A stretch of 64,000 nucleotides of DNA from Galaxea fascicularis (lineage: Eukaryota; Cnidaria; Anthozoa; Scleractinia; Euphylliidae), in contig OX419342.1 of the NCBI GenBank assembly GCA_948470475.1, positions 25,698,907 through 25,762,906 on the forward strand. Direction: 5' to 3'. Below are positions 54,184-64,000 of the stretch, in pieces. A model generated the notes under the pieces. The model saw only the letters and a program-made list of their open reading frames with translations, did not search any database and was not told the DNA's origin. How positions within the stretch are numbered: position 1 is the stretch's first letter; every line of letters starts with the position of its first letter. The translations under genes were made by a program, and so were the position numbers.

Positions 54184-54917
54184 TACAAAAGAATTGAGGG
54201 GGTAAACCTTAAGCATCTGTTGTTTCAACCCTTTTGTTGCTGTCTTGCAAATGTATTAAATTGAGCTTTGTTTTGAGAACACTATTCCCTAAAAGTGTCC
54301 ATAAACCGGGTCTCAGTTTGGAAGCCAAGAAAGCATGACCTAATGTAGCGTTACTTAAAAAAGGTATTATTACATCTCTTTGAGCATGTAATTTGATACT
54401 ACTAAATAGGATGACTAATACGTTTGTCAACTGCTCAAGATCAGTTGTACTATATTACGTATTTCCAAATGGTAGACAAGTGTAGTGCTTTTGATAGCCA
54501 TCCACAAACTTTCACGGCTCGCAATGAACTTGAAGGACAACGACCTCAAAGAAATACTTGTCGACGTCCAAGCAAGGTATCAAAACACACAAAGAAGGCG
54601 ACAGAAAAACAATTCGAGGAAATATTGCCGTACATCAATTACTAGCACTTAGTCCTAGAAGTAAATTTATTACAAAAATTATAAAAAAAGGACATGAACC
54701 TCTCTCGGTCATGTCACGCGCGCGTGAGTTCAAAACCTTTGCTCTTCAGCGGGCACACTATCTTTCAATCAGAGCTCGACATTTTGTGGAGAAGGGTTGG
54801 GGGTAGAATTTTGGGTCAGTGGCATAAACGGGCGGGGGGGGGGGTAATTTTTGGATACACCCACTTTCAGGGAGGGGTACATTTTTAATCTGTCTTAGTT
54901 GGTTAAAAAAAAAAACA
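54184..54917. other. Intergenic DNA
   Basis: Short open frames only (up to 82 codons); no family recognised. Confidence 0.4.
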
Positions 54918-55210
54918 ATCAGCCTTTTACGACATCCAACGGGAAATACAGAAATAAAGCAATTATGTACACTCGAATCTTGATAACAAATGAACAACTG
55001 CTTTTTGGTCAAACAAAATCGTACGAAGTACACGCCACGTTTATTTATCTCGAAACATTGAAGCAGCCGGATATCGTCTGCTAACGAGATTCAAACCAGG
55101 TTAACGATCAATAGCAAATGCTGAAGACAACTTTAAGCGCTAGCGCTAGCATTCATTTGATGTTGCAGCCATTCATACTTAATTCAAATAATAACTGAGT
55201 GAGAACTAAC

Positions 55211-55330
55211 CTGCAGGGTCTTCTGATGTTTGTAGTTCAGCAAGAAGACTGAAGAAGACAACACGCCAAGGATTTCAACATGTTCAAGCAAGAACTTATC
55301 GCTTTGCCGTATGTATCACCTCTTTTTATA
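55211..55330 (-). promoter_or_regulatory. TATA-box plus leader with splice donor, leftward
   Basis: On the minus strand TATAAAAAGAGGTGATACAT (from 55330) is followed by a leader of about 90 bp ending AGACCCTGCAG|GTTAGTTC at 55211. The leader has no long ORF, so if transcribed it would be a non-coding first exon. Confidence 0.4.
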
Positions 55331-55960
55331 TTGTATTGACAACGTACTGGTTTGTCAGAGAACTCCACGCAATTAACACCTTTACGCAGCTCTCTTGTCA
55401 GAATCGTCCATGCAGTTGCTTTCAGAATTTTTTGGCAGTTGAGTGTTAATTATTTCACAGTGCAGTGACAAGACCAAAAGCGTCCTTCATCTCGACACGG
55501 GCTAATTGCACATACAATTACACATTCGATCGCACTTACTGACAAGATGTAATTAGCATAAATCGAGATCAAGGGTACCCATTGGTCCTCACATTGCCTC
55601 GTGAAATATAAATACAAACCAGAATGAAAATGAGACGGTTCCGACAAGAATGCCGTGTTAACGTGTTAATTGCATGCGCAGTGTCGTTTCGCTGAGAAAA
55701 CTAAGAAAAATTCGTCAAATGTAATACTAATTGCACTCACTGAAAAAATGTAATTATGTAATTAGCCTGTGTCAAGACCAAGGGCGCCTTTGGTCTTCTC
55801 ACTGCAGTGTTAAATAAATAACACTCAACTGCCAAAAAATTCCGAAAATACATTTAACAATTCTGACAAAAGAGCTGCGTTAAGATGTTAATTACATAAA
55901 GTTCTCTGGCAAACCAAATATTTTTTCATCGTACGGTACGTTGTGAATTTTTCAATACAG

Positions 55961-56076
55961 TATAAAAAGAGGTGATGCATACGACACAGTCATAAGTTCT
56001 TGACTGTCAACGCTCAATTTGGAATCCTTGGCGCGGTGTCTTCTTGGTGAACAACAAAGATCAGAAGACTCTGCAG
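55961..56076 (+). promoter_or_regulatory. TATA-box plus leader with splice donor, rightward
   Basis: TATAAAAAGAGGTGATGCAT at 55961, leader ending AGACTCTGCAG|GTTAGTTC at 56076. Mirror image of 55211-55330, with TATA-to-donor distances of 115 and 119 bp. Downstream exons were not found. Confidence 0.4.
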
Positions 56077-56370
56077 GTTAGTTCTCATTCAGTTGTTATG
56101 ATTTTAAATTAAGTATGAGTTTGTGTCTCCAAGTTATTGGCTACAACATCAAATGAACGCTAGCGCTTAAAGGTTTCTCCAGAATTTGCAATTATTTGTT
56201 AGTACTGAGTAGCCGATCTCCGGCTGCTTCAATTGTTTCGAGATAAATGAACATGACCTGTTTCGTACGATTTTGTTTGACCAAAAAGCACATTTCTTAT
56301 CAAGACTCAAGTGTACCCAAGTAAAAGGGGTTATTTCTGTATTTCCCGTTGGATGTCGTAAAGGTGTTCG

Positions 56371-57930
56371 GTAGACCACAGGTAACCCAAGCTCTAAGCG
56401 GTGTGCGCACTGCGATCGCTAAGCATCATAGGCGGTATTTATTTGGGGTCGCGTAGAGTGCACGCCCCGTGTGGAGCGACTATGAGGAATATTCGTTAAA
56501 TACGCTGTAGAAATCGCCGAGTTTGCTTTTATTTTGTTCCGAAGAGTTTCGAAAACCAAAGTCCATTCGAATTGTCTGGGAGAACAGCCGGTCTCTGCCC
56601 GTTAATATGTGCCTTGTTGTGATCGACCAGTTGATCTGATCAAGCGAAGTCGGCCCTGCGGAATTGCTTTGTCCCTTTAATGTTTGAGTGCATTGAAGGT
56701 AAGACAGGCAGTTCCCTAAAAATTTTTATAATTTCTCCGTCACGTCAGTGCCCCTAGAACTGATACCCTCCTGAAATTTTATCGATTTCATCGTTTGTAA
56801 CAAGATTTCAAACTTAAATCGGTTTGAAATAACTGAGATATTTGTAAATCAGTTTACGGGTTTGTGAAGATAGTTTTTCTCCGTTGCCACCCTGTATTTA
56901 TGATGCAAATAGTTATCATAAATAAGGACAACTGAGTAAAGAGGTGAAGATATATACACAGAGGACCGTGTCCTTTTTATAATTAAAGCAACTTTAGTCT
57001 TTAATTAATGACAAGCTATTCATGAAGAAATACTGCAAAATTTGTTCGCTTGTTTTTTGTTGCCATAATTCATTAATGTGACAAATACAATACAAAGCAT
57101 AATTCAAAGTCTGACGGTAGTCAACAGGTTGGCCTAAAAAAGGCTTGTGACAATTTCACCTTTTTTTTTTTGCCTGTACCTTTTTGATGATTGCAAAGGT
57201 ATATTAACATAACATTTTATTAAGAAAAAACTCATCAAAATGTGAACTTCATACCCATCATTAAATTCGAATATGGTGTCATAGGTCCACCTGTAGGCCT
57301 CATGATATTTAACTCATTATAATTTTATGTGCAAACTGCTAGGCAAATGTATCCATCTGGAACTGTGACTTTTTTCTGAGTTGTTCTCTATACACATACT
57401 TCATTTTCATTTATTACACTGAGCAGGCTGAGTACGTTCTGATAATGTGAGTGCAATCCAGTTAAACGTTTTTGAACTGGATGAGGAGAAGTAGCCAAAC
57501 ACAGAATTGAACAAGATGGACTTCATTAGATATCAGAACACACCCTACTTTTATTGACATTTTGAGTTCAAAATATCGCTTGTGGGACCGTTTTAAATTA
57601 CCGGGACTTTCCAGAAACGGGCCTCAGCTTGTATATTCTTGGGGCAAGAACTTGACCAAGCTTTTTTATTTCTTCACGGCCTTCTCCGCAACTTTTGTAT
57701 AATACTCTTTATTTTTACCCTTGAAAACACGCGATTTCTGCATTTCTTCCAAACTGTGCTGTTTAACAATAGATCTTGCAGTTAGTCTATAATCCCATTT
57801 ATTACTACTTTACCACAGCTTTTAAAAATCTCTCGAGCGAGAGAACGGAATTTAGAGATTTACAGCACGTTTTTGCCCTAACTCAACAAAGTTGCAAATA
57901 CAATTCCACCATCGGGGTTCAAAGATACTA
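56371..57930. other. Intergenic DNA
   Basis: No gene or clear repeat recognised until the direct repeat at 57885. Confidence 0.45.
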
Positions 57931-58353
57931 GGAAGCTTAACCAACGAGGACGGCAACGGCACCAAGAACGCCACAAAACAATAGATAAATGAGCAAAAAC
58001 AATAATTTGCACGTGCGTTTTACAGTATTGTATATTTCATTGCCGTCCTCTCCAAAACAACAACGTAAAATGACCAAATTATAGGTTTTCTCGAGAACGC
58101 GAGCGCATAACTGCAAGTTTTTCTTCCTTCTTCTTTACTTTAACACCGTTCGCAGTAATTTAGACCCTGGACAGTCAGCCAGCATTTTTCATGTTAAACA
58201 AATTGGATAATTGCGGAAAAGGTACAAAAACGAGAAGTTATATTTTGGAATGACATTTTCCTTGCCGTCGCCGTCGTCGTTGCTTAAGCTCCCTACTGTC
58301 ACCATCGACAACAGAGTTACAAATACAACCCCGCCATCGGGGTTAAAAATTAC
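57885..58353 (+). repeat. MITE flanked by two diverged 43-bp direct repeats
   Basis: AACAAAGTTGCAAATACAAT ... CCATCGGGGTT at 57885-57928 recurs as AACAGAGTTACAAATACAAC ... CCATCGGGGTT at 58310-58353, on either side of the TIR element at 57931-58293. Confidence 0.6.
57931..58293. mobile_element. MITE with CTTAACCAACGAGGACGGCAA ends
   Basis: Left end GGAAGCTTAACCAACGAGGA and right end CGTCGTTGCTTAAGCTCCC are imperfect inverted repeats of about 29 bp. The interior has the usual purine-rich run of this widespread family and no ORF. Confidence 0.75.
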
Positions 58354-58510
58354 TGTCACCATCGACAGATTCATTTACTCGCAGCCACAACGGACAAAGC
58401 ATTTCAGATTGTATGGACTGATCAGAATTCCAAAGTCATACAGTCCACAATAGGCAACGAGTCTCATTTGTAATCATCAACTCGTTGTAATGCTTTTAGT
58501 CGTAAGACAC

Positions 58511-58711
58511 CATAATTCACTGACAACTGTTGTGAATCAGCTCGCAACAGCAAAGTTGACGCTGCTTTTAGATGAAACAAAAAGAAAGTACACAGACGTC
58601 TTCCTCCATGCATAATTCCGCTCGAAAGTCACGCATATGAATCACAATAACTCACTGACGACTGTAAATCAGCTCGCAACAGCATCATTAACGCTGCTTT
58701 TCAATGAGACA
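58511..58711 (+). repeat. Two direct repeats of about 67 bp
   Basis: TCAGCTCGCAACAGCAAAGT with CGCTGCTTTT at 58511-58577, and TCAGCTCGCAACAGCATCAT with CGCTGCTTTT at 58645-58711. Confidence 0.65.
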
Positions 58712-58789
58712 ATCCACCTACAACAGGAAAAAATACCTAGTTTGAAAACTGAAATAACTCAGTTCGTTCTATCCAACATATGATTCGTA

Positions 58790-59110
58790 ACATCAGATAC
58801 AATCAACCGTCCACAACTTCATCGCTAGACGAAGACTTCTACTGAGCTTTTGTTCAATGTCTCTGTTCTGGTTCATGCCACAATATGCCACAGATTCTCA
58901 TTCTTCCTAAGAGTATTATCCCCGTTTTCGAAAACCGAGCACCTCATACAAACAAATCTGATTTTGCCTCCCACAATACCGAAAATTTCATGATTTGGAG
59001 ATGAATCTATAGAAAGCACCTGGGATTGTTTTTTGTCATTTCTGACAGCAATTCGATATCAATTGTTTCTAATTTGCTATTGTCCTTTTTGTGGAACCCA
59101 ATTTCCTGAA
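58790..59110 (+). repeat. Repeat, inverted partner of 52895-53265
   Basis: Same segments on the opposite strand, with a TGA in the frame that is open in the other copy. Confidence 0.65.
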
Positions 59111-59129
59111 AAAAGTACAGCGAAACTTA

Positions 59130-59575
59130 ATTTGAAATCCTGTGATGCGCAGAAAGACCTACGTGTCAAGCAATCTTACCTCGGACAAACAACTGACTGA
59201 ACAGTGTGCGAAAGCCACCAAACTTCTCAGCTTTGTACGCCGAGCTTCCAGATACATCCAATCCACTCAAACGCGTCCTACACTGTACTTTTCTATTCTC
59301 TGGTGCCATCTTAGTTACGCAACTCGAGTATGGTCGCCACAATCCATTGGTCTACAAAAACGAATCGAAAATGTGCAGCGTCCTGCAACAAAATCAATTT
59401 TGAAGCTTCCCTTCCATAGTGATGTAACCTATAAGAAATAAGACTCGCCTTCAACTAACAAATCTGTTACCTATCTCATACTGGGATAAATTTCTGGATA
59501 TAGTATTTTTCTATAAAGCTGTTAAGGACTTAGTTTTTGTAGATAGTGAAGCTCTGCCTGCAACGAGTCAATAAC
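59130..59575 (+). pseudogene. LINE 3' fragment (C-terminal RT region)
   Basis: Reads TSDKQLTEQCAKATKLLSFV, RRASRYIQSTQTRPTLYFSI, HLSYATRVWSPQSIGLQKRI and VQRPATKSILKLPFHSDVTY, then continues in another frame with a PISYWDKFLDIVFFYKAVKD-like reading. These are the last conserved blocks of CR1/L2/Rex-like LINEs. The 5' side is truncated; one frameshift. Confidence 0.8.
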
Positions 59576-59631
59576 GATACGTGCTTTTACAATACTGTAT
59601 GAAGTTATGGTCATGCAACACCCATTCGCCT

Positions 59632-59632
<1 letters not shown>

Positions 59633-59669
<37 letters not shown>

Positions 59670-59743
59670 AAGCTTTGTGTTACCACGCCAAGCCTCGCAG
59701 TCGAAACCGTTGGGGCGAGGCTTGGCTTGGTAAAACAAAGCTT

Positions 59744-59780
<37 letters not shown>
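59633..59780. mobile_element. Fold-back element with near-perfect arms of about 45 bp
   Basis: TGTCACACGGCGGCCATATT and AATATGGCCGCCGTGTGACA are exact complements. The pairing goes on through GTCCCGGGAGACCAAAAAAG, with an inner CCAAGCCTCGC/GCGAGGCTTGG pair. Confidence 0.88.
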
Positions 59781-61308
59781 GCACAAATAAAGCTACTTGT
59801 TTGTTCCCGTAAGTTAAGCGAAGTAAAACTGTTACCAACGCCCTTTGTTATACATGTATGCTGTTCATGGAGCTACGCACCAGCCACATCCCTCTGGTCT
59901 CATTAAAACGTTTATTACATCAATACTAAAATAAGGCTCTAGACACATGACGTTAGTAACATCAGAACCTGGAGAACAGTCTGTGCCCACCAAAATGCTG
60001 CTTCTGACAATTTGGAACTCGTTTTTGATTCTCTTTGATTTTACTTGTTTTATATTAGTAGGTTTTAGCTATTATTAACGAGGGATCCACTGTAATTGGC
60101 TATGCTGTAGTGGTCTTCCTGCCAAATCATTTTTTCTTAACATACAAAGATTGTACTCTTGTTAGGCGAAGCTTAACGAATAAAGGCAAAAGGCAAACGT
60201 TCACTCCTGCCTCATCGTTTGCTGTTCAAAAGAGTGACTAAAATGGAATTTTTGGTTCGCGTGAGGATGTATTGTCTCTCTGGCTCTGCATGCTAACATC
60301 GACTAAGAAGCCGGATGCCTATCCACCTTTCATTCAAAGAAAAAGAAAAATTGCAAGAGATTTCCATGTGCATAAAACAACAACGCTCTCAGGCTCAACT
60401 ATTGTCTCGGGACTGTTCTATATTACCAAAAATTCCCCTGTGTTTATCAAAGACAAGTGTCAATCGCCGTTTATGATGACCTATAAAATCAAAACCATTA
60501 CTTTTACACACAACGGTGTAAATTCTAAGGTTTCTGAAAAATTCCTAATCTGCTCGATTTCACGGAGAAACGGCAAATGGAAAATAAAGAAAGTCATCGT
60601 CACGTGATTACCTTGACGAAAACGAAGTAAAAATCTCAAATCTCGCGACTTCGGTGATTCTGCTGTTCTCCCGCTGTGCGCTTGGAGCAAAAGAGGCCTT
60701 TGCAAGCGCTTCACGTCGTTAAGTACCGTAAACCCGAATGTCCCGGCTAACCGGAAATCCCTCGGCCGGGAGCTGGGATTAAGCAATGCGAATCAAGCAG
60801 CATAAATTCATTTATCGTGGCGATACATTTCCTTTAAAAAAGCTGTCTACTTCAACAAATATAGGTATTTTACTATCTTGAAGTCATCAAATTTCACGAG
60901 AATTCAAAGGAAAATTTCTACAGCCGAACTAGAATTAACAAGGGCAGTTTCCTATCGTACGGTAGGGAAATGAAACGACTGTTAATTTTCCAAACGGTTG
61001 TTGGAGAAAAAAAATTCTGTAAATTTAAGAGGTTTCCAGTTATAAGAAAAAACGAAATAAAAAGGAAATCGTATCAGAAGCATCACTTCGAGTGATTCAC
61101 AACCTTACCTATTTGTAATAAATCTTTAGAGAAACCCACCATAATTTAAGTAAATGTACTAGACACTAATAGTAGCAAGATTCGTGCTATTTCCCTTACA
61201 TACAGTTGCTGTAACAAAATTTTGTCCATAGTTATTTTTATGACCTGCAACGTAACTTTAAGAAAAAGCAACATCAACAACAACAGAAGTACTCCTGAGA
61301 ATGCTAAC
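59781..61308. other. Intergenic DNA
   Basis: There is an unassigned 111-codon frame at 60272-60607. The segment around 60540-60610 (GGAGAAACGGCAAATGGAAA) looks like dispersed repeat. No gene can be named. Confidence 0.4.
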
Positions 61309-61617
61309 TACCGGATGCATTTATCAGGAGATGCTTAAATCTTAGATTTTCGATATATACTCAAATAATTCACTTTTGTATTTTGTAGAATCCTTGTCAG
61401 ATGGAGAACACTTGCTTCATGTCAATCGTTATGTCAAGGATTTTTCACTTCCGTGAGTTATGCCTCATCAAAGACTTCGGTTGTTAAATCTATCCCCTCT
61501 TATATGTCCCGTATTTCAAGAGTCGTCGAAGACTGCTCAATTTCATGGCATGGCACGGATTGCCATTGCAAAATCAAAACAAGCAACATCTCCTGTGAAG
61601 GCCTTGGCAAGTGTGAA
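61309..61617 (-). repeat. Dispersed repeat, inverted partner of 42185-42462
   Basis: About 90% alike by eye over the first 100 bp (GGATGCATTTATCAGGAGAT, TCAAATAATTCACTT, GTAGAATCCTTGTCAGATG), with more drift after 61420. Confidence 0.75.
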
Positions 61618-61654
61618 GGGGGGGTGGCAAGTGTGAAGGGGGGGTGGCAAGTGT
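61608..61654 (+). repeat. 20-bp tandem repeat, 2.5 units
   Basis: GGCAAGTGTGAAGGGGGGGT repeated, the last unit partial. Confidence 0.75.
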
Positions 61655-61853
61655 CCTAATAACCGTTAATATCTAAGGCTAAATGCAGGTACATGAATAT
61701 TGCAAAATAATAATTTGCATAGGAAGTCGCTCGACCTCGAGTACAATTCGGGATTGATAGATTCTTGTCGTGGTCGTGCGATTTCCTATGCAAATTATTA
61801 TTTTGCAGTTTTCATGTACCTGCATTTAGCCTTAAATATTAACGGTTATTAGG
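61655..61853. mobile_element. 199-bp palindromic MITE
   Basis: CCTAATAACCGTTAATATCT ... ATGCAGGTACATGAA ... AATAATAATTTGCATAGGAA on the left is mirrored on the right up to AACGGTTATTAGG. The loop carries GAGTACAATTCGGGATTGAT, shared with 2192-2344. Confidence 0.88.
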
Positions 61854-62945
61854 ATTTGCAGACGCTATAGGGAGCTTCAAACACAAGATAAATTTCAATA
61901 TTTTTTGTTGACAACAAATTTTGTGTGAATAGCCATAGTTGAGTACAGAGACTTCAGAAATGCTCTGGCGAAGTATACTTATGTTAACCGACTCTTGATC
62001 CGTGGTTCAAACTTCACAAGATATCCAGTGTGTTTATTGTATGCTACCTGACTCTCTTCCCTCTAAACCATCCCAGATAATTCATTTTCCCGTTTATCTC
62101 CTCTTGATATTCCACTTCTATTATGGAACCAATTAAAGCTCTGCCTTTTTCATTGCTGAAAAACCTACGACGCTTGTCTCGTGGGGTTTGGTACCGTTCC
62201 ACAATTATTATATTTAACTCTTTAAACAGTCCTACTCGCTTGCCTGAGCGTACCCGGGGTATTCGTAGTCTTCTTTCTTGCTTACAATGAACTAATTGAA
62301 TTTGATTTCAAGAAGCTTCGTATTTTGGGAAGATAATGTTTGCTACTCTTTATCTTGGAAACAAAGGGAACGGAGGAGTCATTAGTTTCCCATTGCCATT
62401 AAAATCCACCGCAAAATATCAGCGCGAACCAATCTTCTTGATTAGAACTGACACGTCCGTTCGACAGCCGTTTTTATGCAAGAGAGGTTAAAAGCGCCTA
62501 GACGCAATACCGTCTGAGAGAAGGCGTCTGGGCTTAAAACGGGCCTCCTAAAGGAAAAGTAAACTAAAAACAAGAGGAATTCCTCTTGCGGATAGGATTT
62601 CAACAGGCACATAAAACAGTCGTGTAGATGATTGCACTACGCTTTCATCGCTTTGCCGGATCGCATAAAGTCTACCAACGAAACGAAAAAATGAGCCTGA
62701 TCGCAGGTTACATAAAGCTGTACTATTGATGAGTTTGATAAGTTTTTAGGGCTCCAGCTGACAAGGACAAATGTCTGAATTTTACCACTTAATAGTAACA
62801 AAACAGGGGAACAGTGACCCCTAATGGTTGTTTGTCTTAGCAAGTTTTTTTTGCCCTACCACTTTAAGATGGTCTCCGCGGTCCCTGCCTTGGTCATTAA
62901 ATTATCGACAAGACTACAGCCAAGAGGCAGCAAGATGCTAACAGT
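61854..62945. other. Intergenic DNA
   Basis: No gene recognised. Confidence 0.45.
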
Positions 62946-63015
62946 CCCCAACCTCGTTCCCAGGGCCTTTTCCCTGGCTTGGGGGCGGGTCGGGAAAAGA
63001 CCCTGGCATCGGCTG
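62946..63015 (+). repeat. Short dispersed repeat (CCCAACCTCGTTCCCAGGGC)
   Basis: CCCAGGGCCTTTTCCCTGG and GGGAAAAGACCCTGG are inverted within it. Its translation (PNLVPRAFSLAWG) is familiar from spurious proteins in cnidarian gene sets. Confidence 0.6.
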
Positions 63016-63095
63016 GTCACGTGTCCATCTTACACCCTGAAATTCTGGGTGTAATAAATTAGCGAGTTAGCATAATCAAAAGTGCCAAGGTCACG

Positions 63096-63305
63096 ATGGC
63101 GGAGAAACTGTCTGCGCTATTTGACTTGGATCTGCTTTTAATCGTTGTAACTTTCCGCCGTTTTGAGTCACCTCAAGTAAAATGTTTTGAATATCTACTG
63201 AAAGGCAAAGATATTGTTGCCGTTCTTCCGACTGGCTTTGGCAAATCTCTGCTGTTTCAGCTTCTACCAGATTTCGTGCCTGTCAAGGCGGACAATAATG
63301 TTGTG
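63096..63305 (+). pseudogene. RecQ-like DEAD helicase N-terminal fragment, cut after motif I
   Basis: MAEKLSALFDLDLLL is followed by the Q-motif region (FRRFESPQVKCFEYLLKGKD) and Walker A (IVAVLPTGFGKSLLFQLLPD). The frame ends in TAA at 63306-63308, exactly where the Penelope terminal module (AAAATGGGGTTAAC) begins. The DEAH box and the second RecA domain are absent. Related helicase-like fragments are common in coral genomes, so it may come from a mobile element rather than from a cellular RecQ gene. Confidence 0.75.
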
Positions 63306-63350
63306 TAAAATGGGGTTAACTAGCGTACACGACCTCAACGGTTCGTGACA
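63305..63350 (-). repeat. Penelope-like 3' terminal module
   Basis: Plus strand AAAATGGGGTTAACTAGCGT and ACACGACCTCAACGGTTCGT, aligned with the modules at 48595, 49019 and (more diverged) 31053. The rest of the element would extend to higher coordinates, but no RT is visible. Confidence 0.6.
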
Positions 63351-64000
63351 TTTATACATTTGCCGTTTTCTGTTCGGTCACTCGACCGTTTTTCGCTTCA
63401 CTTGTGTTTATGAAGGGCAGTTTATGCTGTGTTCTAAAGAGTATTAATTTTAAGTAGAGCTGAGGCGTTAGACTATGCTATGGTAAATCTTTTGAAGTAG
63501 GCCGAACAATGGCATATACAAGACGCAAAACAGTCAACAGACTTGCAAGTATACATTTGAATCCTGTGGCGCCAGAACGATTAAAGGAGGAATAAACCTA
63601 TACTTCGGGCTCCAGAAACATAAGCTCGATCAAATTGCTGCAAGAAACATAAAAATTTCTCTATACAAGCGTCTTTCTCAAAGTAAAGTTACACGAGGGC
63701 AAATATGATATCCGTGACAAGAAACTACCCCGTACTGTACTTGTAAACAGTTCTAATTACAGTCGGGCCCGGCGTCACAACATAGAATGCAAGTAAGCAA
63801 AATGTTCACGATATCATCACTAAAGTGTCATATTTTCCCTCAAAAAAAACAAATACTTGGAAACTTAAAAAGCATTTCTTACAACAGAAATGAGCCTAAA
63901 CAATGCATTTACACACGGCAAATTACTCAACGAAGCGACATGCAGATAACAGCGGAAATCACTTAGACCTACGACGACCTCTAAAAATTTGCCGCAGCAC
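63351..64000. other. Unassigned DNA to the window end
   Basis: No coding match recognised; possibly the body of the truncated Penelope copy and flanking DNA. Confidence 0.35.

Larger units (their letters stand above)
54918..56370. repeat. 1.45-kb imperfect inverted repeat with outward promoter-like leaders
   Basis: The left end CTTTTACGACATCCAACGGG matches the complement of the right end CCCGTTGGATGTCGTAAAGG. Further paired segments are CTTTTTGGTCAAACAAAATC, AACATCAAATG next to AGCGCTAGCG, AACTAACCTGCAGGGTCTTC and AACACTCAACTGCCAAAAAA. The centre is near 55650. Arms are about 730 bp with many differences. Confidence 0.85.

Noticed and set aside
60272..60786. Two opposing frames of 111 and 101 codons
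   Set aside because: They overlap each other, show no family resemblance and partly match repeat-like sequence.

Overview
This is eukaryotic genomic DNA, almost certainly from a cnidarian and most likely a stony coral. Genes have spliced exons with GT-AG introns, UTRs and poly(A) signals. They sit in AT-rich DNA packed with tRNA-derived SINEs, fold-back MITEs, several kinds of LINE, Penelope-like elements, a Ty3/gypsy LTR retrotransposon and DNA transposons carrying THAP or integrase-like domains. The organism call is inference from this repeat spectrum and from the animal gene families; no species can be named.

Layout. (1) 1-4.6 kb: two tandem paralogues of a BTB/POZ protein with a C-terminal F5/8-type (discoidin/fucolectin-like) domain; the first is cut by the window edge. 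(2) 4.9-7.9 kb: LINE remnants, a SINE and a MITE. (3) 8.0-12.7 kb, minus strand: a five-exon CGRRF1-like RING-finger gene whose intron phases all agree. (4) 12.8-18.4 kb, plus strand: an L-rhamnose mutarotase-like gene, head-to-head with CGRRF1 (135 bp between start codons). A young 4.85-kb Ty3/gypsy element is inserted inside its last coding exon, with a 5-bp target duplication and LTRs differing at 1 of 174 bases. (5) 19.9-27.4 kb, plus strand: a multi-exon HECT E3 ligase-like gene with SAM-like, ubiquitin-like and UBX-like regions; a 12-bp minisatellite lies directly upstream of its start codon. (6) 28.9-35 kb: MITE, SINEs, a Penelope remnant and a degraded LINE. (7) 37.0-38.9 kb, minus strand: an intact 420-aa DDE integrase/transposase ORF of IS3EU-like type, preceded by a second copy of the same 12-bp minisatellite and leader block. 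(8) 39.8-41.4 kb: an 82-unit, 20-bp satellite that is almost perfectly homogeneous. (9) 44.5-45.9 kb: a broken THAP plus DDE_Tnp_4 transposon. (10) 46-53 kb: motif arrays, a Penelope element carrying a nested TIR element, and a candidate terminal exon. (11) 53-62 kb: fold-back elements, a 1.45-kb inverted repeat with two outward-facing promoter-like leaders, a LINE fragment and large palindromes. (12) 63.1-63.3 kb: a RecQ-like helicase fragment cut off by a Penelope 3' end.

The cellular genes (BTB-F5/8, CGRRF1, rhamnose mutarotase, HECT ligase) are not an operon; two of them probably share a bidirectional promoter. The main biology of the window is mobile-element activity: insertion into a coding exon, nested insertions with readable target duplications, and the same minisatellite/leader module placed upstream of two unrelated ORFs.
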